DNA of 64,000 nucleotides from Chrysophaeum taylorii (Eukaryota; Sar; Pelagophyceae; Pelagomonadales; Pelagomonadaceae): contig JAQMWT010000050.1 in NCBI GenBank assembly GCA_029834535.1, positions 93,501-157,500 on the forward strand, read 5' to 3'. The translations under genes and the position numbers were made by a program. The notes under the pieces were generated by a model. It ran no database searches. It was given only the letters and a program-made list of their open reading frames with translations, and had not been told where the DNA came from. This document shows, piece after piece, positions 32,808 to 43,427 of the stretch; the stretch's first letter is position 1, and every line of letters starts with the position of its first letter.

Positions 32808-34011
32808 GTTTTTATTTCTAGCTAGTTATTATTAGGTGCTGCCAGGAGACGATGCATTTTTTTATAAACCAGTACTCGTGCTGCAAAAACCATCGGTTGG
32901 GAATTCACACTAATAATAAACCAAGTGAACGCGAACAGCGTCACCACCACGCAAGTATTGTGAAGTGATTTTTAAACGCCATACGATCGTCCTACGTGGG
33001 CGATCGTGAATCGATGGTGAAGTGAAAGCTTTTGTTTTTTTGTATCGCCTCCGTCTCGGCCCGATGCTCTTATCGCTTTTTTTGGGCGCAGGAAGAGTTA
33101 AGGGTCGTGAATGTGTTTCTTGGCTTGGTCGATGTGACCAACAAAGGCATATTCATCTTCTCTTTCCTCACCCACCTCCAGATGTCTCCGAAGAGTCCTC
33201 GGGAATGGATGGATGGATGGATGGATGGATGGATGGATGGTGCTCTCGGCGTTTTTTCACTCGGTCTGGGGGGTCGCTCGCTGTACTCGATCCAGGCCAC
33301 AGCAATAAAATTCTTCTTCTTCGTGCGTAGTAATGCAACTTTGTCTGTCTCGCCCGCGCCGACCCGAGAATGCCATCAGGGAAGAGTGCCTTCCTTGACT
33401 GGCTGGGCATGGCCCGGAAGTAGATGATAGTCTCCGATTTATCCTTCGAGGCTGTCACAAAGCGCGCGCCCGTCGTAACGCCCTCCTTTTCTTGGGGTCT
33501 GTCTTCTGTTTCTTTGCGAGCTGTGGACGTCCCAGCTCGTCCCCGGATGCGTAGGCTTAATAAAAGCGGGCGGGCAAGAGGCTTGGTCGTCTACCACGTG
33601 CCTCTTTCTTGGAGTCTCATGTCACCTTCAGGTGCTCCCAGCACAAGGCGTCGCCTTCCCACAGACGCGGTCAGGATGATTTTCCATCAGTCGGCGCACA
33701 CAGTTCCACACCTCGCACCTGGTTAATCTTTTGCCCGGTGCGTTCCACGTCAGCATCGACGATGCAATCGGCTCGTTCTTTCGCTCCTCCTCCTGTACCT
33801 CGTTTTGCTCTTCAACACTTTTGACCAAGGTCGTCAGGCAAAGTGAATGAGGTGAAGAAGTGAAGTGATGGTGAAGTGAAAAGAATTCCCAACGCTTTCA
33901 TCAAAGATGCCCAAAGGTCGTGTGTCCTTTTAAGTTTTCGCGACGCACCACTCCGACCAACGTGGAGTTTGAATGAATGAATGAAAGTTCACCCCGAACA
34001 ACTGGAAGAAG
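32808..34011. other. 1.2-kb intergenic with GGAT microsatellite
   Basis: No gene is supported. (GGAT)n lies at about 33205-33240, and AAGTGA-rich short repeats (GTGAAGTGA) occur near 32960-33025 and 33840-33885. Confidence 0.55.
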
Positions 34012-35060
34012 GATGGTGGCGTTCTTTTTGTGGTGTGGTGTTTTTTTGCCTGCGGCGTCGCCGACGTCGCCTCCTTTCAAAAGCGCCTCGGCCTCGGAAT
34101 CAACCTCGGGAACAACACTTTGGAGGCCCCCCGCATCGGCGACTGGCAGCCGATGCCTAACGCGTCAGTCTTCGACGCGTTTAAAGCTGCTAATTTCACG
34201 AAGGTTCGCATCCCGGTCCGCCGGGATAACCGCGCCGACGCGGAGGCGCCGTACGAGGTGAATCCTATTTTCCTCGACGCGGTCGAATTGGTGGTGACGC
34301 GGACGATCGAGCGATCGATGATCGCGATCATCAACGCGCACGAAGACGATTTCGACGCGAACCTTCCGCGATTCGAGGCGTTGTGGCCGCAGGTCTCGAC
34401 GCGGTTCGCGCCCGACAGCAGCGACTGGCTACTAGCCTTTGAAATTTATAACGAGCCCTAGGAGCTTTCGATCGATCAGCTCAATCTGATGAACCAGCGC
34501 GTCTTGCCCGCCATCCGGAAAACAAACTCCGATCGAATCGTCTTTTTTGGCGGCCTCGACTATAGGAGCCCCTCCTACGTCGTCGAGAACCCGGGGGGGG
34601 GTGCGATATGGATCCCCTCGAATGACATGACCCGAATCTGATGCTCGAAATCCACAACTACGATCCACTACGCGGCCGAGCGACCGCCCTCGATTACTGC
34701 GTGGGGCTCCCGACGCCGACGTCGCCGCGCTGGATACGCGGGTACGCGACGTTTCGGCGGTCGCCCCGCTCTTGTTGTACTACGGCGACTTTGGGTACTC
34801 TTTGTATCAGAACGCGAGCACGGACCAGCACAGGATGGCTATCGATTCTTACGGCGACCTCGCCGCGTCTGCGCGGGACGACAACGACGACTTTAGGATA
34901 CTGGACCGCTCCGCGCTCGCGCGGGACGCGGACGTTCCCTCGGCACTCGGCAAAGTTGTGCTCCCGACGACGACGAGGAGGAGGGGTTGTCTTCCGCAAA
35001 CGGGGATCCATCCGATCCACCGCAACGGGACGCAGCATACGAGAACAAATTGATCATCAA
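34012..35060 (+). pseudogene. GH5-type glycoside hydrolase, broken
   Basis: Clear cellulase-family-5 blocks are scattered over three frames: LGLGINLGNNTLEAPR, KAANFTKVRIPVRRDN, IAIINAHEDDFDANLPRF, LAFEIYNEP (acid/base Glu), LPAIRKTNSDRIVFFGGL, MLEIHNYDP and LYYGDFGYSLYQN. A TAG at 34459 directly follows NEP. A frameshift separates the hydrophobic leader (ATG 34012) from the body, and others follow about 34620 and 34750. The expected nucleophile motif GEFG reads GDFG. It was probably a secreted beta-glucanase or cellulase and is now inactive. Confidence 0.8.
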
Positions 35061-35499
35061 AAGGCAACGTCGTCGTCGACGGAGGTGACGAGGTCGCCGG
35101 CGTTGGAGTCGTGGCTGCCTTCCTTCCTGAGGGAGAGGTTTCGCCTCCCAGTCGATGTCGTCCACGACCCCGAAATGGGTGGTTCACGCGGCCGCCAGGG
35201 CAATTAATTATTCGGCTCGTCGTCGCAGGACGTATCATCATCATCAATCATCATACCTTGGACAGGCCATATGGTGTGGGGCAGTCGTAGTAGTACGTAC
35301 TACCCGTCGTCGGGCGTCATATATATATAAACGTGGCGGTCGCCCGAGAGAATGTGATAGTGGCGTTGGCGCCGGATATCGCGTCGACGTACAATCCGTC
35401 GTCGCAGCGGCACACAGAGCCAGCACACCCCCAGCCGGGTTTTCAGGCAGGCAGGCAGGGTCTGTGCAACTAGCGTTGCCCTCACAAGATATTGAAGTG
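35061..35499. promoter_or_regulatory. ASS1 upstream region with TATA-like box
   Basis: 440 bp without a gene. CATATATATATAAACG at about 35319-35333 is a strong TATA-like sequence ~170 bp before the ASS1 start. A short GCAG repeat occurs near 35446-35458. Confidence 0.4.
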
Positions 35500-36870
35500 A
35501 TGTTGCTCCTCCGGCGCGGCGGCACCGGCGTGGTCCGCAGGGCCTCGACCCTGGGAGACCGGTCGATGATCGCCAAGTTCCGCGATCCCGACCCCAGCAA
35601 GCCAAAGCTCGTGCTCGCGTATTCGGGCGGCCTCGACACCTCAACGCAGCTCGCGTACCTCGCCCACGAACGCGGGTTTGAAGTGTGCGCGTACATCGCG
35701 GATCTCGGGCAGAGCGACATGAGCGAGGTTGGCGCCATCCGCGACAAGGCGGAAAAGTCAGGGGCGTACGCCTTCCACTGCGCCGACCTCCGGCGCGATT
35801 TCGTGGAGAATTACGTATTCGAGTGCGTGAAGGCGAACGCGGCGTACGAGGGTCGGTATCTGTTGGGGACTGCGATGGCGCGGCCGTGCATCGCGAAGAA
35901 ACAGGTCGAGATCGCGTGGGCCGAAGGGGCGACCCACGTGTCCCACGGATCGACGGGCAAGGGCAACGACCAGGTCAGATTCGAGTTGTGTTACCTCGGC
36001 ATGGACCCGTCGCTCGAATGCGTTACTTTATGGAGAGACCCCGAATACCTCGCCAAATTCGAGGGCCGGCAAGATCTCATCGAGTATGCGACGCGCCACG
36101 GGATCCCGGTGTCCGCAACCAAAAAGCACAGCTATTCGGAGGACGAGAATATAATGCACGTTTCGTACGAATCCGGCGAGCTCGAAGACCCGTCTTTTCC
36201 GGGCGAGAAAGGGGAATATCCGGGAAAGGTCCTCAAAAAGCTCACGCGGGACCTCGTGGACACCCCCGACGAGCCCTGTCGCCTGGAAATCGACTTTGCG
36301 AGCGGAAAACCCGTGGCCCTACGGTACGACGACTTTAAGATTCGAGGCGAGCTAGAGATCTTCTCGGCGCTCAACGACCTCGCCGGCCAGCACGGCGTCG
36401 GAAGGATCGACATCGTCGAAAATCGCTACGTCGGCATGAAGAGCCGCGGCTGCTACGAAACCCCGGGCGGCACGGTCCTCTACGCTGCCCACTTGGATCT
36501 AGAAACCCTCACGATCGACCGCGAGGTGATGCGACTCCGCGACGCGCTCTCCATCAAGTTCGCCGACCTCGTCTACAACGGCCACTGGTTCTCGCCCGAA
36601 ATGGCTTTTTTGCGCGCAGCGATGGACCACGCGCAGATTCCCGTCACGGGGACAGTCTCCTTGCACCTTCACAAGGGCCACGTCGTCTGCCGCGGACGCT
36701 CCTCCCCCCACTCCCTCTACCAGCAAAACCTCGTCTCGATGGACCTCGAGGGTGGTTTCAACCCGCAAAACTCAACGGGATTCATCCAGACCCTCGCGAC
36801 CCGCCTCAAGGCCTCCAAGCGCCGGGACGCCGCGCTTTTCGGCGGACCGGACGCCGACAAAATCAAGTAG
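35500..36870 (+). CDS. ASS1: Argininosuccinate synthase
   Basis: 456 aa from ATG 35500; the frame is open upstream but without a better start. The ATP-pyrophosphatase motif is AYSGGLDTS (residues ~40-48). GTAMARPCIAKKQ, HGSTGKGNDQVRFE, TKKHSYSEDENIMH and SRGCYETPGGT are all diagnostic. It joins citrulline and aspartate with ATP to argininosuccinate in arginine/urea-cycle metabolism. The first ~30 residues (MLLLRRGGTGVVRRAST) are basic and hydrophobic and look like a mitochondrial presequence; many eukaryotic ASS are cytosolic. No introns are needed. Confidence 0.95.
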   Translation: MLLLRRGGTGVVRRASTLGDRSMIAKFRDPDPSKPKLVLAYSGGLDTSTQLAYLAHERGFEVCAYIADLGQSDMSEVGAIRDKAEKSGAYAFHCADLRRDFVENYVFECVKANAAYEGRYLLGTAMARPCIAKKQVEIAWAEGATHVSHGSTGKGNDQVRFELCYLGMDPSLECVTLWRDPEYLAKFEGRQDLIEYATRHGIPVSATKKHSYSEDENIMHVSYESGELEDPSFPGEKGEYPGKVLKKLTRDLVDTPDEPCRLEIDFASGKPVALRYDDFKIRGELEIFSALNDLAGQHGVGRIDIVENRYVGMKSRGCYETPGGTVLYAAHLDLETLTIDREVMRLRDALSIKFADLVYNGHWFSPEMAFLRAAMDHAQIPVTGTVSLHLHKGHVVCRGRSSPHSLYQQNLVSMDLEGGFNPQNSTGFIQTLATRLKASKRRDAALFGGPDADKIK

Positions 36871-36931
36871 CGCGTCGTGTTCGTGGCTGGCTGGGCCATC
36901 TTCTTCTTCATAAAAAAAAAAAAATAATCAG

Positions 36932-36974
36932 CTTCTTTCTTTCTTTCGTTCTTTCTTTCTTTCTTTCTTCTTCA
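36932..36974 (+). repeat. TTTC microsatellite
   Basis: A (CTTT)n-type run of about 40 bp between the convergent ASS1 and ARFRP1 genes. It touches the ARFRP1 stop codon. Confidence 0.8.
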
Positions 36975-37571
36975 TGACCTGCTACTTGTTATCGTGGGTC
37001 CCTGGAGTTTGGCTTGCCTGACAAGCCAGATGACTCCGTCGCGAATACCTTCCGTCGTCGCGGCGCTCGACGGCTGGAGTTTGAGCGACCTCCCGGCCTG
37101 GCGCTCGCGCACGTCAAAGGCCGACAACACCTCGTCCGCGCAGAGCGCATTTGGGGCGTCCTGCTTGTTGGCGACGAGGAGACAAGGCACCGTTTTTAGG
37201 TCTGGATGGTCCCACGCTCGCGAGAACGCGACCTTCGCCTCTTCGAGGCGCCCGCCGTCTGCCGCGTCCAGCACGAACATCCATCCCTGCGAGTCGGCAA
37301 AGTACCGCTCCCAGAGTCCCCGCATCTGCTCCGCGCCACCCAAGTCCCAGAACATCACCCGGCACCCGCAAAGCTCCAGCTTGACGATGTTCAGTCCGAC
37401 CGTCGACTGAATTTTGTGTAATGGAACCGCGGGCTTCTTCGACGCGAACACCGCCTTCATCCGTTCCAAAATCGACGTTTTCCCGGCACCATCGATCCCC
37501 ACGATTACCATGTTCAACTCGGGTCGTTTGAAACACGACTCGCTTACGGCCTCCAACAACGAGAAAGCCAT
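36972..37571 (-). CDS. ARFRP1: Arf-related small GTPase (ARFRP1-like)
   Basis: 199 aa from ATG 37571. P-loop GIDGAGKTS (25-33), switch I STVGLNI, switch II WDLGGAEQMRGLW, NKQD (guanine specificity), and C-terminal GIRDGVIWLVRQ. TVGLNI.......MFWDLGG....LW and the lack of a myristoylated Gly2 point to ARFRP1, a trans-Golgi GTPase that recruits ARL1 and golgins. The catalytic Gln of switch II (GGQE) is Ala80 here, and the P-loop Asn is Gly, so hydrolysis may be weak. An unclassified mobile element begins only about 3 bp upstream of the start codon. Confidence 0.85.
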   Translation of the reverse strand: MAFSLLEAVSESCFKRPELNMVIVGIDGAGKTSILERMKAVFASKKPAVPLHKIQSTVGLNIVKLELCGCRVMFWDLGGAEQMRGLWERYFADSQGWMFVLDAADGGRLEEAKVAFSRAWDHPDLKTVPCLLVANKQDAPNALCADEVLSAFDVRERQAGRSLKLQPSSAATTEGIRDGVIWLVRQAKLQGPTITSSRS

Positions 37572-37573
37572 AA

Positions 37574-39685
37574 TAGGGATCGGTCAAGTTTGGTCAACAA
37601 GTTTGGTCTATTTCTTTCAAGTTCGCTCGATTTTGATGTATGATTACTAGGAAAACTTTACAAGTTTGGTCACTTTCAATATAAGTTTGATCAGTTAAGA
37701 GTTTGGGCACACCGAAATTGCATTAAGTTTGATCAATCCACTCCTCAGGTTTGATTAATAACGTTGTAAGTTTGGTCATTAATCACTCACTCCTCAAACT
37801 TCCACAGTATGGACTGACCACAACTTTGGCTTTTTAAATCAAACTTCTTAAGGAGGCTTTTTAAGGGGGCGCGTGAGCGCTTTTGGTTTTGCGAAAATGC
37901 TGTAAAAACGAGAGCTAGGTGCTGCAGCCACGCAGAATCTACCGTGGCTTTACACTTACACACGCGACATGGGCACCCCCCCATGACCGCCGTAGAAGGA
38001 GATCAGGTCCGTCCTAAGACAGCGCGGCGATACGCGAGGAGAGCGGGCAGCGACACGCGGCCCCGAGAACAGATTCCCACGGCTTGGCGTACTTAAGCTG
38101 GGTCCATTCTCGTACCTTCTTCCATCGTTCGTAGAAGCCACCCAAACCGCGACTCACCACGGTGGTGTTGCCGTGGTCGTACGTCATTCTTCAGCAACAA
38201 GCGGACATCGGACACCAGACTAACATGGTCTGCGCGAGACGGATCACCCCATTCTGCATCCCAAAACTCGAGAGGGAGCGCGTCTTTGATAATCGACTCG
38301 GGGTCGGAACGCGAAACTCGACGACCTCGAGAAACTGCGCGAGCACCGCCCCAGGAGCACCCAAAGATTGTAGTCCCACACTTGTGCGGGGCCGTACGGG
38401 ACCACGTTCAGGAGTTCCTCATCGTCGCGTACCCGATCCGGAGTTCGCTGTCCAGCTTGATCATGGGACGGCAACGCGAGCACGTGCCGTTACGCCAGCA
38501 TAAACAACTCGCACGACCGTAAGTGAACACCTCCTTATCATCCTCCTCCTCGCGCATCTCGACAACCCCGCCCTGCCGCAAGATCTCCCCGGGACCTGCT
38601 GCTGCTGCACCGTCGAGAACTGTACGAGAAAGTCGGGAAATACAAGCTGCGGCGCGAAGGGATGTCAAGACGTCGACAGCCTCGCTCCGGAAGAGATCGC
38701 TGACACCACCCCTGTAATTCTAACCTAGTCATCATCAGCACGAGTCTAAAATATGACAAGTTTGATGTGATTGTTCGAAATTTGATCACACCAAATAATT
38801 GGATCACACCAAATTGGATGCCACCAAGTTTGCCCCTACACGCGCATCAACATGCGAATACTCACAGAACAACATCCACAAACAAGGCCTGCGTAAGACA
38901 ACGCTGATACCACGTTGTTTCGTCGCCCAAAGATTATTCGGATGCGCCTTATTAGTTCGATGTTTATGACAGACTACAGCGAACGATCCCGGTTCGTCAT
39001 CTCGTGCCTTTAGCGGATGGTATTGTTGCAGATGTCTATCAAACGCATATGCTGAGAAGAGCCGCCGGACTTGCCCTCCACAAAGCCCTTGATGAGGACC
39101 GACACGGCGTCGCAGAAGTGCTTCGCGCGATAGCAGGATCTTTGTCGGCAAGAAGGTTCGGAGCAGGTGTGTCTTTTACAACACACGTGACGGTTTTGTC
39201 TACTTGCACATCACAAAGAACAGCACGCACACAAAAGCTGCATCTTGCATATAGCACTTGAACGACTGCGCTGTCGCGCTGTAGACCATGTTGTTGTACG
39301 CGCCGTCAACAATTGCCGCCCGCGTCGAACATCAGATGCTGCTGCAAGTCGGCCTCGAGAACACACATGCTGAACTTGGCATCTTGGTTAGATCGAGTAA
39401 AGTGGACTACCCTCATATTTTTTGCGCGCTCCGAGCTGCGACAGCGTACTCGGCGATCTCTCATAGTCGTTTACCTTCGTCTGGGCACGCGACTTCTTGT
39501 TTTCTTTCTCGGCGTCGTGGTCAACCGACGTCGGCGTGTTACCACCACGCGACCTGAGCGACGAAACCCGCATCGATACCGTGTTCGTTTCGAAGTCGAA
39601 GGACGCTCCGGTGTCTCAGTGCGAAATGCAGAACCGCTGAAAGCTTGATCGCGGCGGCCCTTGTTTTAAAGTACAAGTTTTGTGA
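37574..39685 (+). mobile_element. Unclassified ~2.1-kb element, copy 1 (inverted partner at 54070)
   Basis: Inverted high-identity match to 54070..56130. One end is dense in AAGTTTGGTC(A) motifs (37583-37780); the other ends GTACAAGTTT. Interior matches include the frame at 38162..38503, whose 113-aa conceptual product differs from the copy-2 equivalent at only about five positions. Both strands carry interrupted frames, and I cannot assign a transposase. Short direct copies of GTCAAGTTTGG at both ends replace obvious terminal inverted repeats. The left boundary touches ARFRP1 and the right boundary abuts a Copia gag fragment. Confidence 0.75.
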
Positions 39686-41350
39686 GGTCCTCTTTTTTCC
39701 ACCAATGGACACGTCGTCTTGAGAACATGATCATCTCCACCGGCGATCACATTATCTCGACCAACGATCCTTGGACTAGCATCTCGCTGCTCTGATGAAG
39801 AATTTCTCAGCATCTCGCTGCTCTGAAGGCGAATTTCGCGTCAAGCAACAACGTTGATATCCATGAAAACCGCGACATGAACTTCACGCGGCTTTACAAG
39901 CGCATTACCGATGTCTACATGGGCCGTGGGGATCGCGTAGCGAACTTCCTCAACAAGTTCATCATCGGAGTATACAAGTTGCTTGGCATTGTAACTATCA
40001 CCGGCGTTCAAGTTGCTCGGCACTGTACCAATCACCGGAGTTCAAGTTGCTCGACATTCTACCTGATCTGACGCACCCTCGAGTGGGTCCTCGCATTTGA
40101 ATACGTGCATCGTTCAAGACTTACTGGCTTTGTTTTGTCGTCTCGCGTTTCGTACCGATGAATATGGTTGTACCCTTGAGAAGTTCAACAACAATCAATT
40201 TCGATGGCATGCACAACCACTTCCGCCGCGCTATCCGCCGCGTCGTCAGCCACGACTTCAGACTCTTCCAACTGACCTACCCTAGACGCTCCCCTTTCCC
40301 AACAACCTGGCTCTACTCGATTCCGACGCACTACCCGATGTCCTTTTGGCGGCTGCAAGGACCACTTTAAGGGGGACTGCCGCAAGTTTCAAAGTTCCTA
40401 GCTATTCCACGAGAACGCCCTACCCACCATCGCCGTTCTTCTCAACAGCGCAACACTCCCAATGACTCCAACAACACCCAACAACACCCACCCACCAACA
40501 CCATGCACCATGCACCCTATCTGCCCAAAGGCCACGTTCTCATCAGACGTCTAGTACACCGCCATCATATGTACCAGCTTGTGTTTCCGCTATCTTTGCA
40601 TATTCCTTACCCTGATCGCCGACCGCGTGGTTGCGATGGAGGACGGTGCCTCATGAATCCTGAGCCTTGCGAGGGCATCCGCCCTCCCGGCGTAGGTTGG
40701 CACCTATTCGCCTCCCGGGCGGGCCGGTTGGCAGCCGGAACGTTCGCAGTGGGACGGGGTATGGCCGGGGGGCGCAGACGGAAGGTTATCGACGAGTTGG
40801 TTGTCAGTCACATCGCGGTCTCCTCGTCGCATGGCGACAAGCTTGATGATCACTCTCCGCCGACCCACCTTTCGGCGCCCCTCGTCTACAGGCCCGTGAT
40901 TCCGGACTGGCTCCTGTCGGTCCGGCCTGGCTCCCATGCTCGGGAGAGGTCTGAAGTTAGTTTAGTTAGTTATCTTTGCCCCGCTGCGATTCTCAGTGGC
41001 ACCAATCGTCTAACGCACGTCATCCCAGGCACTTTTGTCGCTATTGTTCTTCAGACCTCGATTTTGCTGACAGTTTCGATTATCAGATTTCCTGCAATGT
41101 CAACCACCGAAGGAACTTCAACGTTGTTCTGACTCGAATCACGCTTCCCAGCTCTCGTCTACTGTTGCCCCATTGTCACCTGTTCCTGCTGTTGCCCGAT
41201 TGTCACCTGTTCTTCCGCTGTTCTTCCGCTGTTGCCCCCTTGCCCCCTGTGTTTGATGAGAATGCGCCGGTTTCACTGGGACTGATCACCCCATCACGTG
41301 AACCGACCATTCTACGAGCTCATAAACTCCGACGAACACCTGCTACCATG
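39686..41350 (+). mobile_element. Degenerate internally deleted Copia fragment
   Basis: Plus-strand remnants match the complete Copia element at 41524-46767. A gag piece lies near 39690-40080 (HQWTRRLENMIISTGDH, NKFIIGVYKLLGIV); a piece of the region between integrase and RT is near 41232-41350 (VFDEN.PVS.GLITP). The integrase core is missing. A dispersed repeat (40668-40935) lies inside. The following 41385-41426 carries a partial LTR sequence. No functional product. Confidence 0.65.
40668..40935 (+). repeat. Dispersed ~270-bp repeat, copy 2
   Basis: Matches 21705-21980 in inverted orientation: GCGAGGGCATCCGCCCTCCC, GGCAGCCGGAACGTTCGCAG, TATGGCCGGGGGGCGCAGA and the downstream GCGGTCTCCTCGTCGCATGG. 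Confidence 0.65.
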
Positions 41351-41523
41351 TGAGAACTGAAATGGGGATGTGAGAACTATAATGGGGACGTGGTGCAGGG
41401 GTAAGTGTCATAGCTTCCTCACAAGTTTAGTCAACCAAGATACGGATTGACCAAACTTAAAAGTGTCCAAACTTGTTGAGGGTTTACGGTGACCAAACAT
41501 ATATGGCGGTTGGAAACTTGACT

Positions 41524-41619
41524 TGTTACGACTGGAATGAGGCCTTAGACTAGCGATAAGAGGATGACGTAGGGATATTGGATACGTGGTGCAGGGGTAA
41601 GTGTCATAGCTTCCTCACA
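41524..41619 (-). repeat. Copia 3' LTR (96 bp)
   Basis: Plus-strand ends TGTTACGACTGG and GCTTCCTCACA. Inside the element it is followed by two imperfect ~50-bp copies of CAGGTGCTGGAAAAGAAAG with GGGGTAAGTGAG, partly LTR-like, so extra LTR-derived duplications exist next to it. Confidence 0.85.
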
Positions 41620-41749
41620 CAGGTGCTGGAAAAGAAAGAAAAGGGAAAAAGGGGGTAAGTGAGGTCCTCACACAGGTGCTGGAAAAGAAAGAAAAGGAAA
41701 AAGGGGTAAGTGAGACGCTCACAGAGGAGAAGCTTTGAGGAAGACGTCA

Positions 41750-41780
41750 CACACACCCCCCTCTTAGCAGTCGACATTTA
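41750..41780 (+). mobile_element. 31-bp LINE 3'-end fragment with 9-bp target duplication
   Basis: The LINE terminus (CCCCCCTCTTAGCAGTCGAC, then ATTTA) is inserted between two copies of AAGACGTCA (41741-41749 and 41781-41789), within the 3' part of the Copia element. It is extremely 5'-truncated but flanked by a perfect direct repeat. Confidence 0.7.
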
Positions 41781-41836
41781 AAGACGTCAATAGAGGCATT
41801 GTGGCAAGAAAGAAACAACAGAGATCAGGGCGAATA

Positions 41837-43326
41837 TCACGAAGTGAGGTAAAGAGCACGAAGCCGGAGGAAGGAAGGAGCCTCCGTACTGCGGGTGAAA
41901 ATATCGCTAAGATTGTGAAGGCGGGGAATGTGTTGGAGATCAATGATGTGGTTGCGATGATATTCGGCGGTACTATAAAAGCGAATGTCAATATGGCGGG
42001 TGCGCCGTGTGAGACATTGGAGACGGACTTGGGTGACGGTGGTGCTATTATCGACATACATTGGGACCGTGTGACGAGGGAGATCAAAGTCATCAAAAAG
42101 TTTGAGAAGCCAAGAGAGCTCAGCAGTAGCAGCGTAAAGAGCGAGCAATTCAGCTTCAAAAGAAGAGCGAGCAAGTAAGTACTGCGAGCGGGAGCAGTAG
42201 GCTATCATAGAGCCAGCAAGGAGAAAACGAAAACCAGTTGTAGAGTGGCGGTCATCAGGGTCGTCGGCCCAGCTGGAGTAGGAATAACCACAGAGACGAA
42301 GGGTAGAATCGCGACCAAGAATAAGGGCAAGATCCTGAGAACCGTTGAGATAACGCAGAGTGTGGGATAAAGCGTGCCAGTGGGGTTTACCAGGATTGTG
42401 GGAAAAACGCGCACACTGATTGACGGACCAAGTGATATCAGGGCGAGTCATGATGGAGATGAAGAGGACACAGCCAACAATACGGCGAAAAGGGATGCGT
42501 GCCATGAAAATGTGATCTGGAGAACCAGGAGTAGGACAATCAGCCGCAGAAAGATGAAGACCTTTGGGAGCGGGAGTGAGTTTACTGTTGATGAAGCGAT
42601 GTTCGGTAAGGATTTCACGGATAGCATGGGATTGGTCAAGAGTGAGGGTTCTCCGAGGGCGATCACGCGTAATGCGAAGACCAACGTAAGAGGTGAGATC
42701 AAGTTCATTGACGTCAGTGAAAGCGCGGAAACGGAGGAAAAAGGCTTGGTAATGGCCAATGCAATGACGAGGGTGCGCCACAAGAAGATCATCAACGACC
42801 AGAACGAGACGTAGAACGACGGTAGAATTGAGCACGAGCTTGTAATGGCAAGTGTCACCAGATCCGCGGACGAAGCCACAATCATTGAGAAGGAAGCGTT
42901 CCAAATAAAGCCACCAATTGCGACAAGCTTGTTTGCAACCATACCAAGAGCGACGGAGCTTGTAAACGATTTTGGAACCATCGGTGGGTTGGCGAGGAGC
43001 ATAGCCTTCGGGTGGCCAGACATAGATGTCTTCGTCAATGGGAGCTTGAATAAAAGCGGAGCTGACATCCAACTTGTGCAAATCCCAGTCATGAACAGGA
43101 GAAAGGTTAGAAAGAAACGGATCGTGACGATGTTAGCAACCGGTGAGCAGGTGTCATGATAATCAATGCCGTGAACCTGGGTGTAACCGCGGACAACGAG
43201 GCGAGCCTTGTATGATTTGAAGCGGCCAGAGTCATACTTCTTGCGGAAGATCCACTTGAGGGTACAAATGTTGCCAGAAAAAAGTCGAAGGAAGGCGAAC
43301 AACATCCCAGCAACCAAGCTGACCAA
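41837..43326 (-). pseudogene. Copia reverse transcriptase and RNase H, one frameshift
   Basis: RVT_2 region. The N-terminal part (KWIFRKKYDSGRFKSYKARL, GYTQVHGIDYHDTCSPVA) is in one frame. The rest (HKLDVSSAFIQAPIDEDIYV, YGCKQACRNW, VLVVDDLLV catalytic DD) and RNase H (WADDPDDRHSTTGF, SSFEAELLALYAATAE, YVDNST) are in another, with the shift near 43085. Ends DIFTRSTEAPSFLRL, the usual Copia C-terminus. Confidence 0.85.
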
Positions 43327-43427
43327 GGGAGCTATACTCGTTAGCGATGGCTTGCAACCAGCCAGGACGCTCAGGATTGGTCGGAGCTAAAGCTTCACGT
43401 AAATGGGCGGAAGTAATGGTAGTTTCG

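Noticed and set aside
41747-41785. GTCGACTGCTAAGAGGGGGG read as the Copia polypurine tract
   Set aside because: First considered because it lies near the 3' LTR on the pol strand. The same sequence ends the LINE copies, and here it is enclosed by a 9-bp AAGACGTCA duplication, so it is an inserted LINE fragment.
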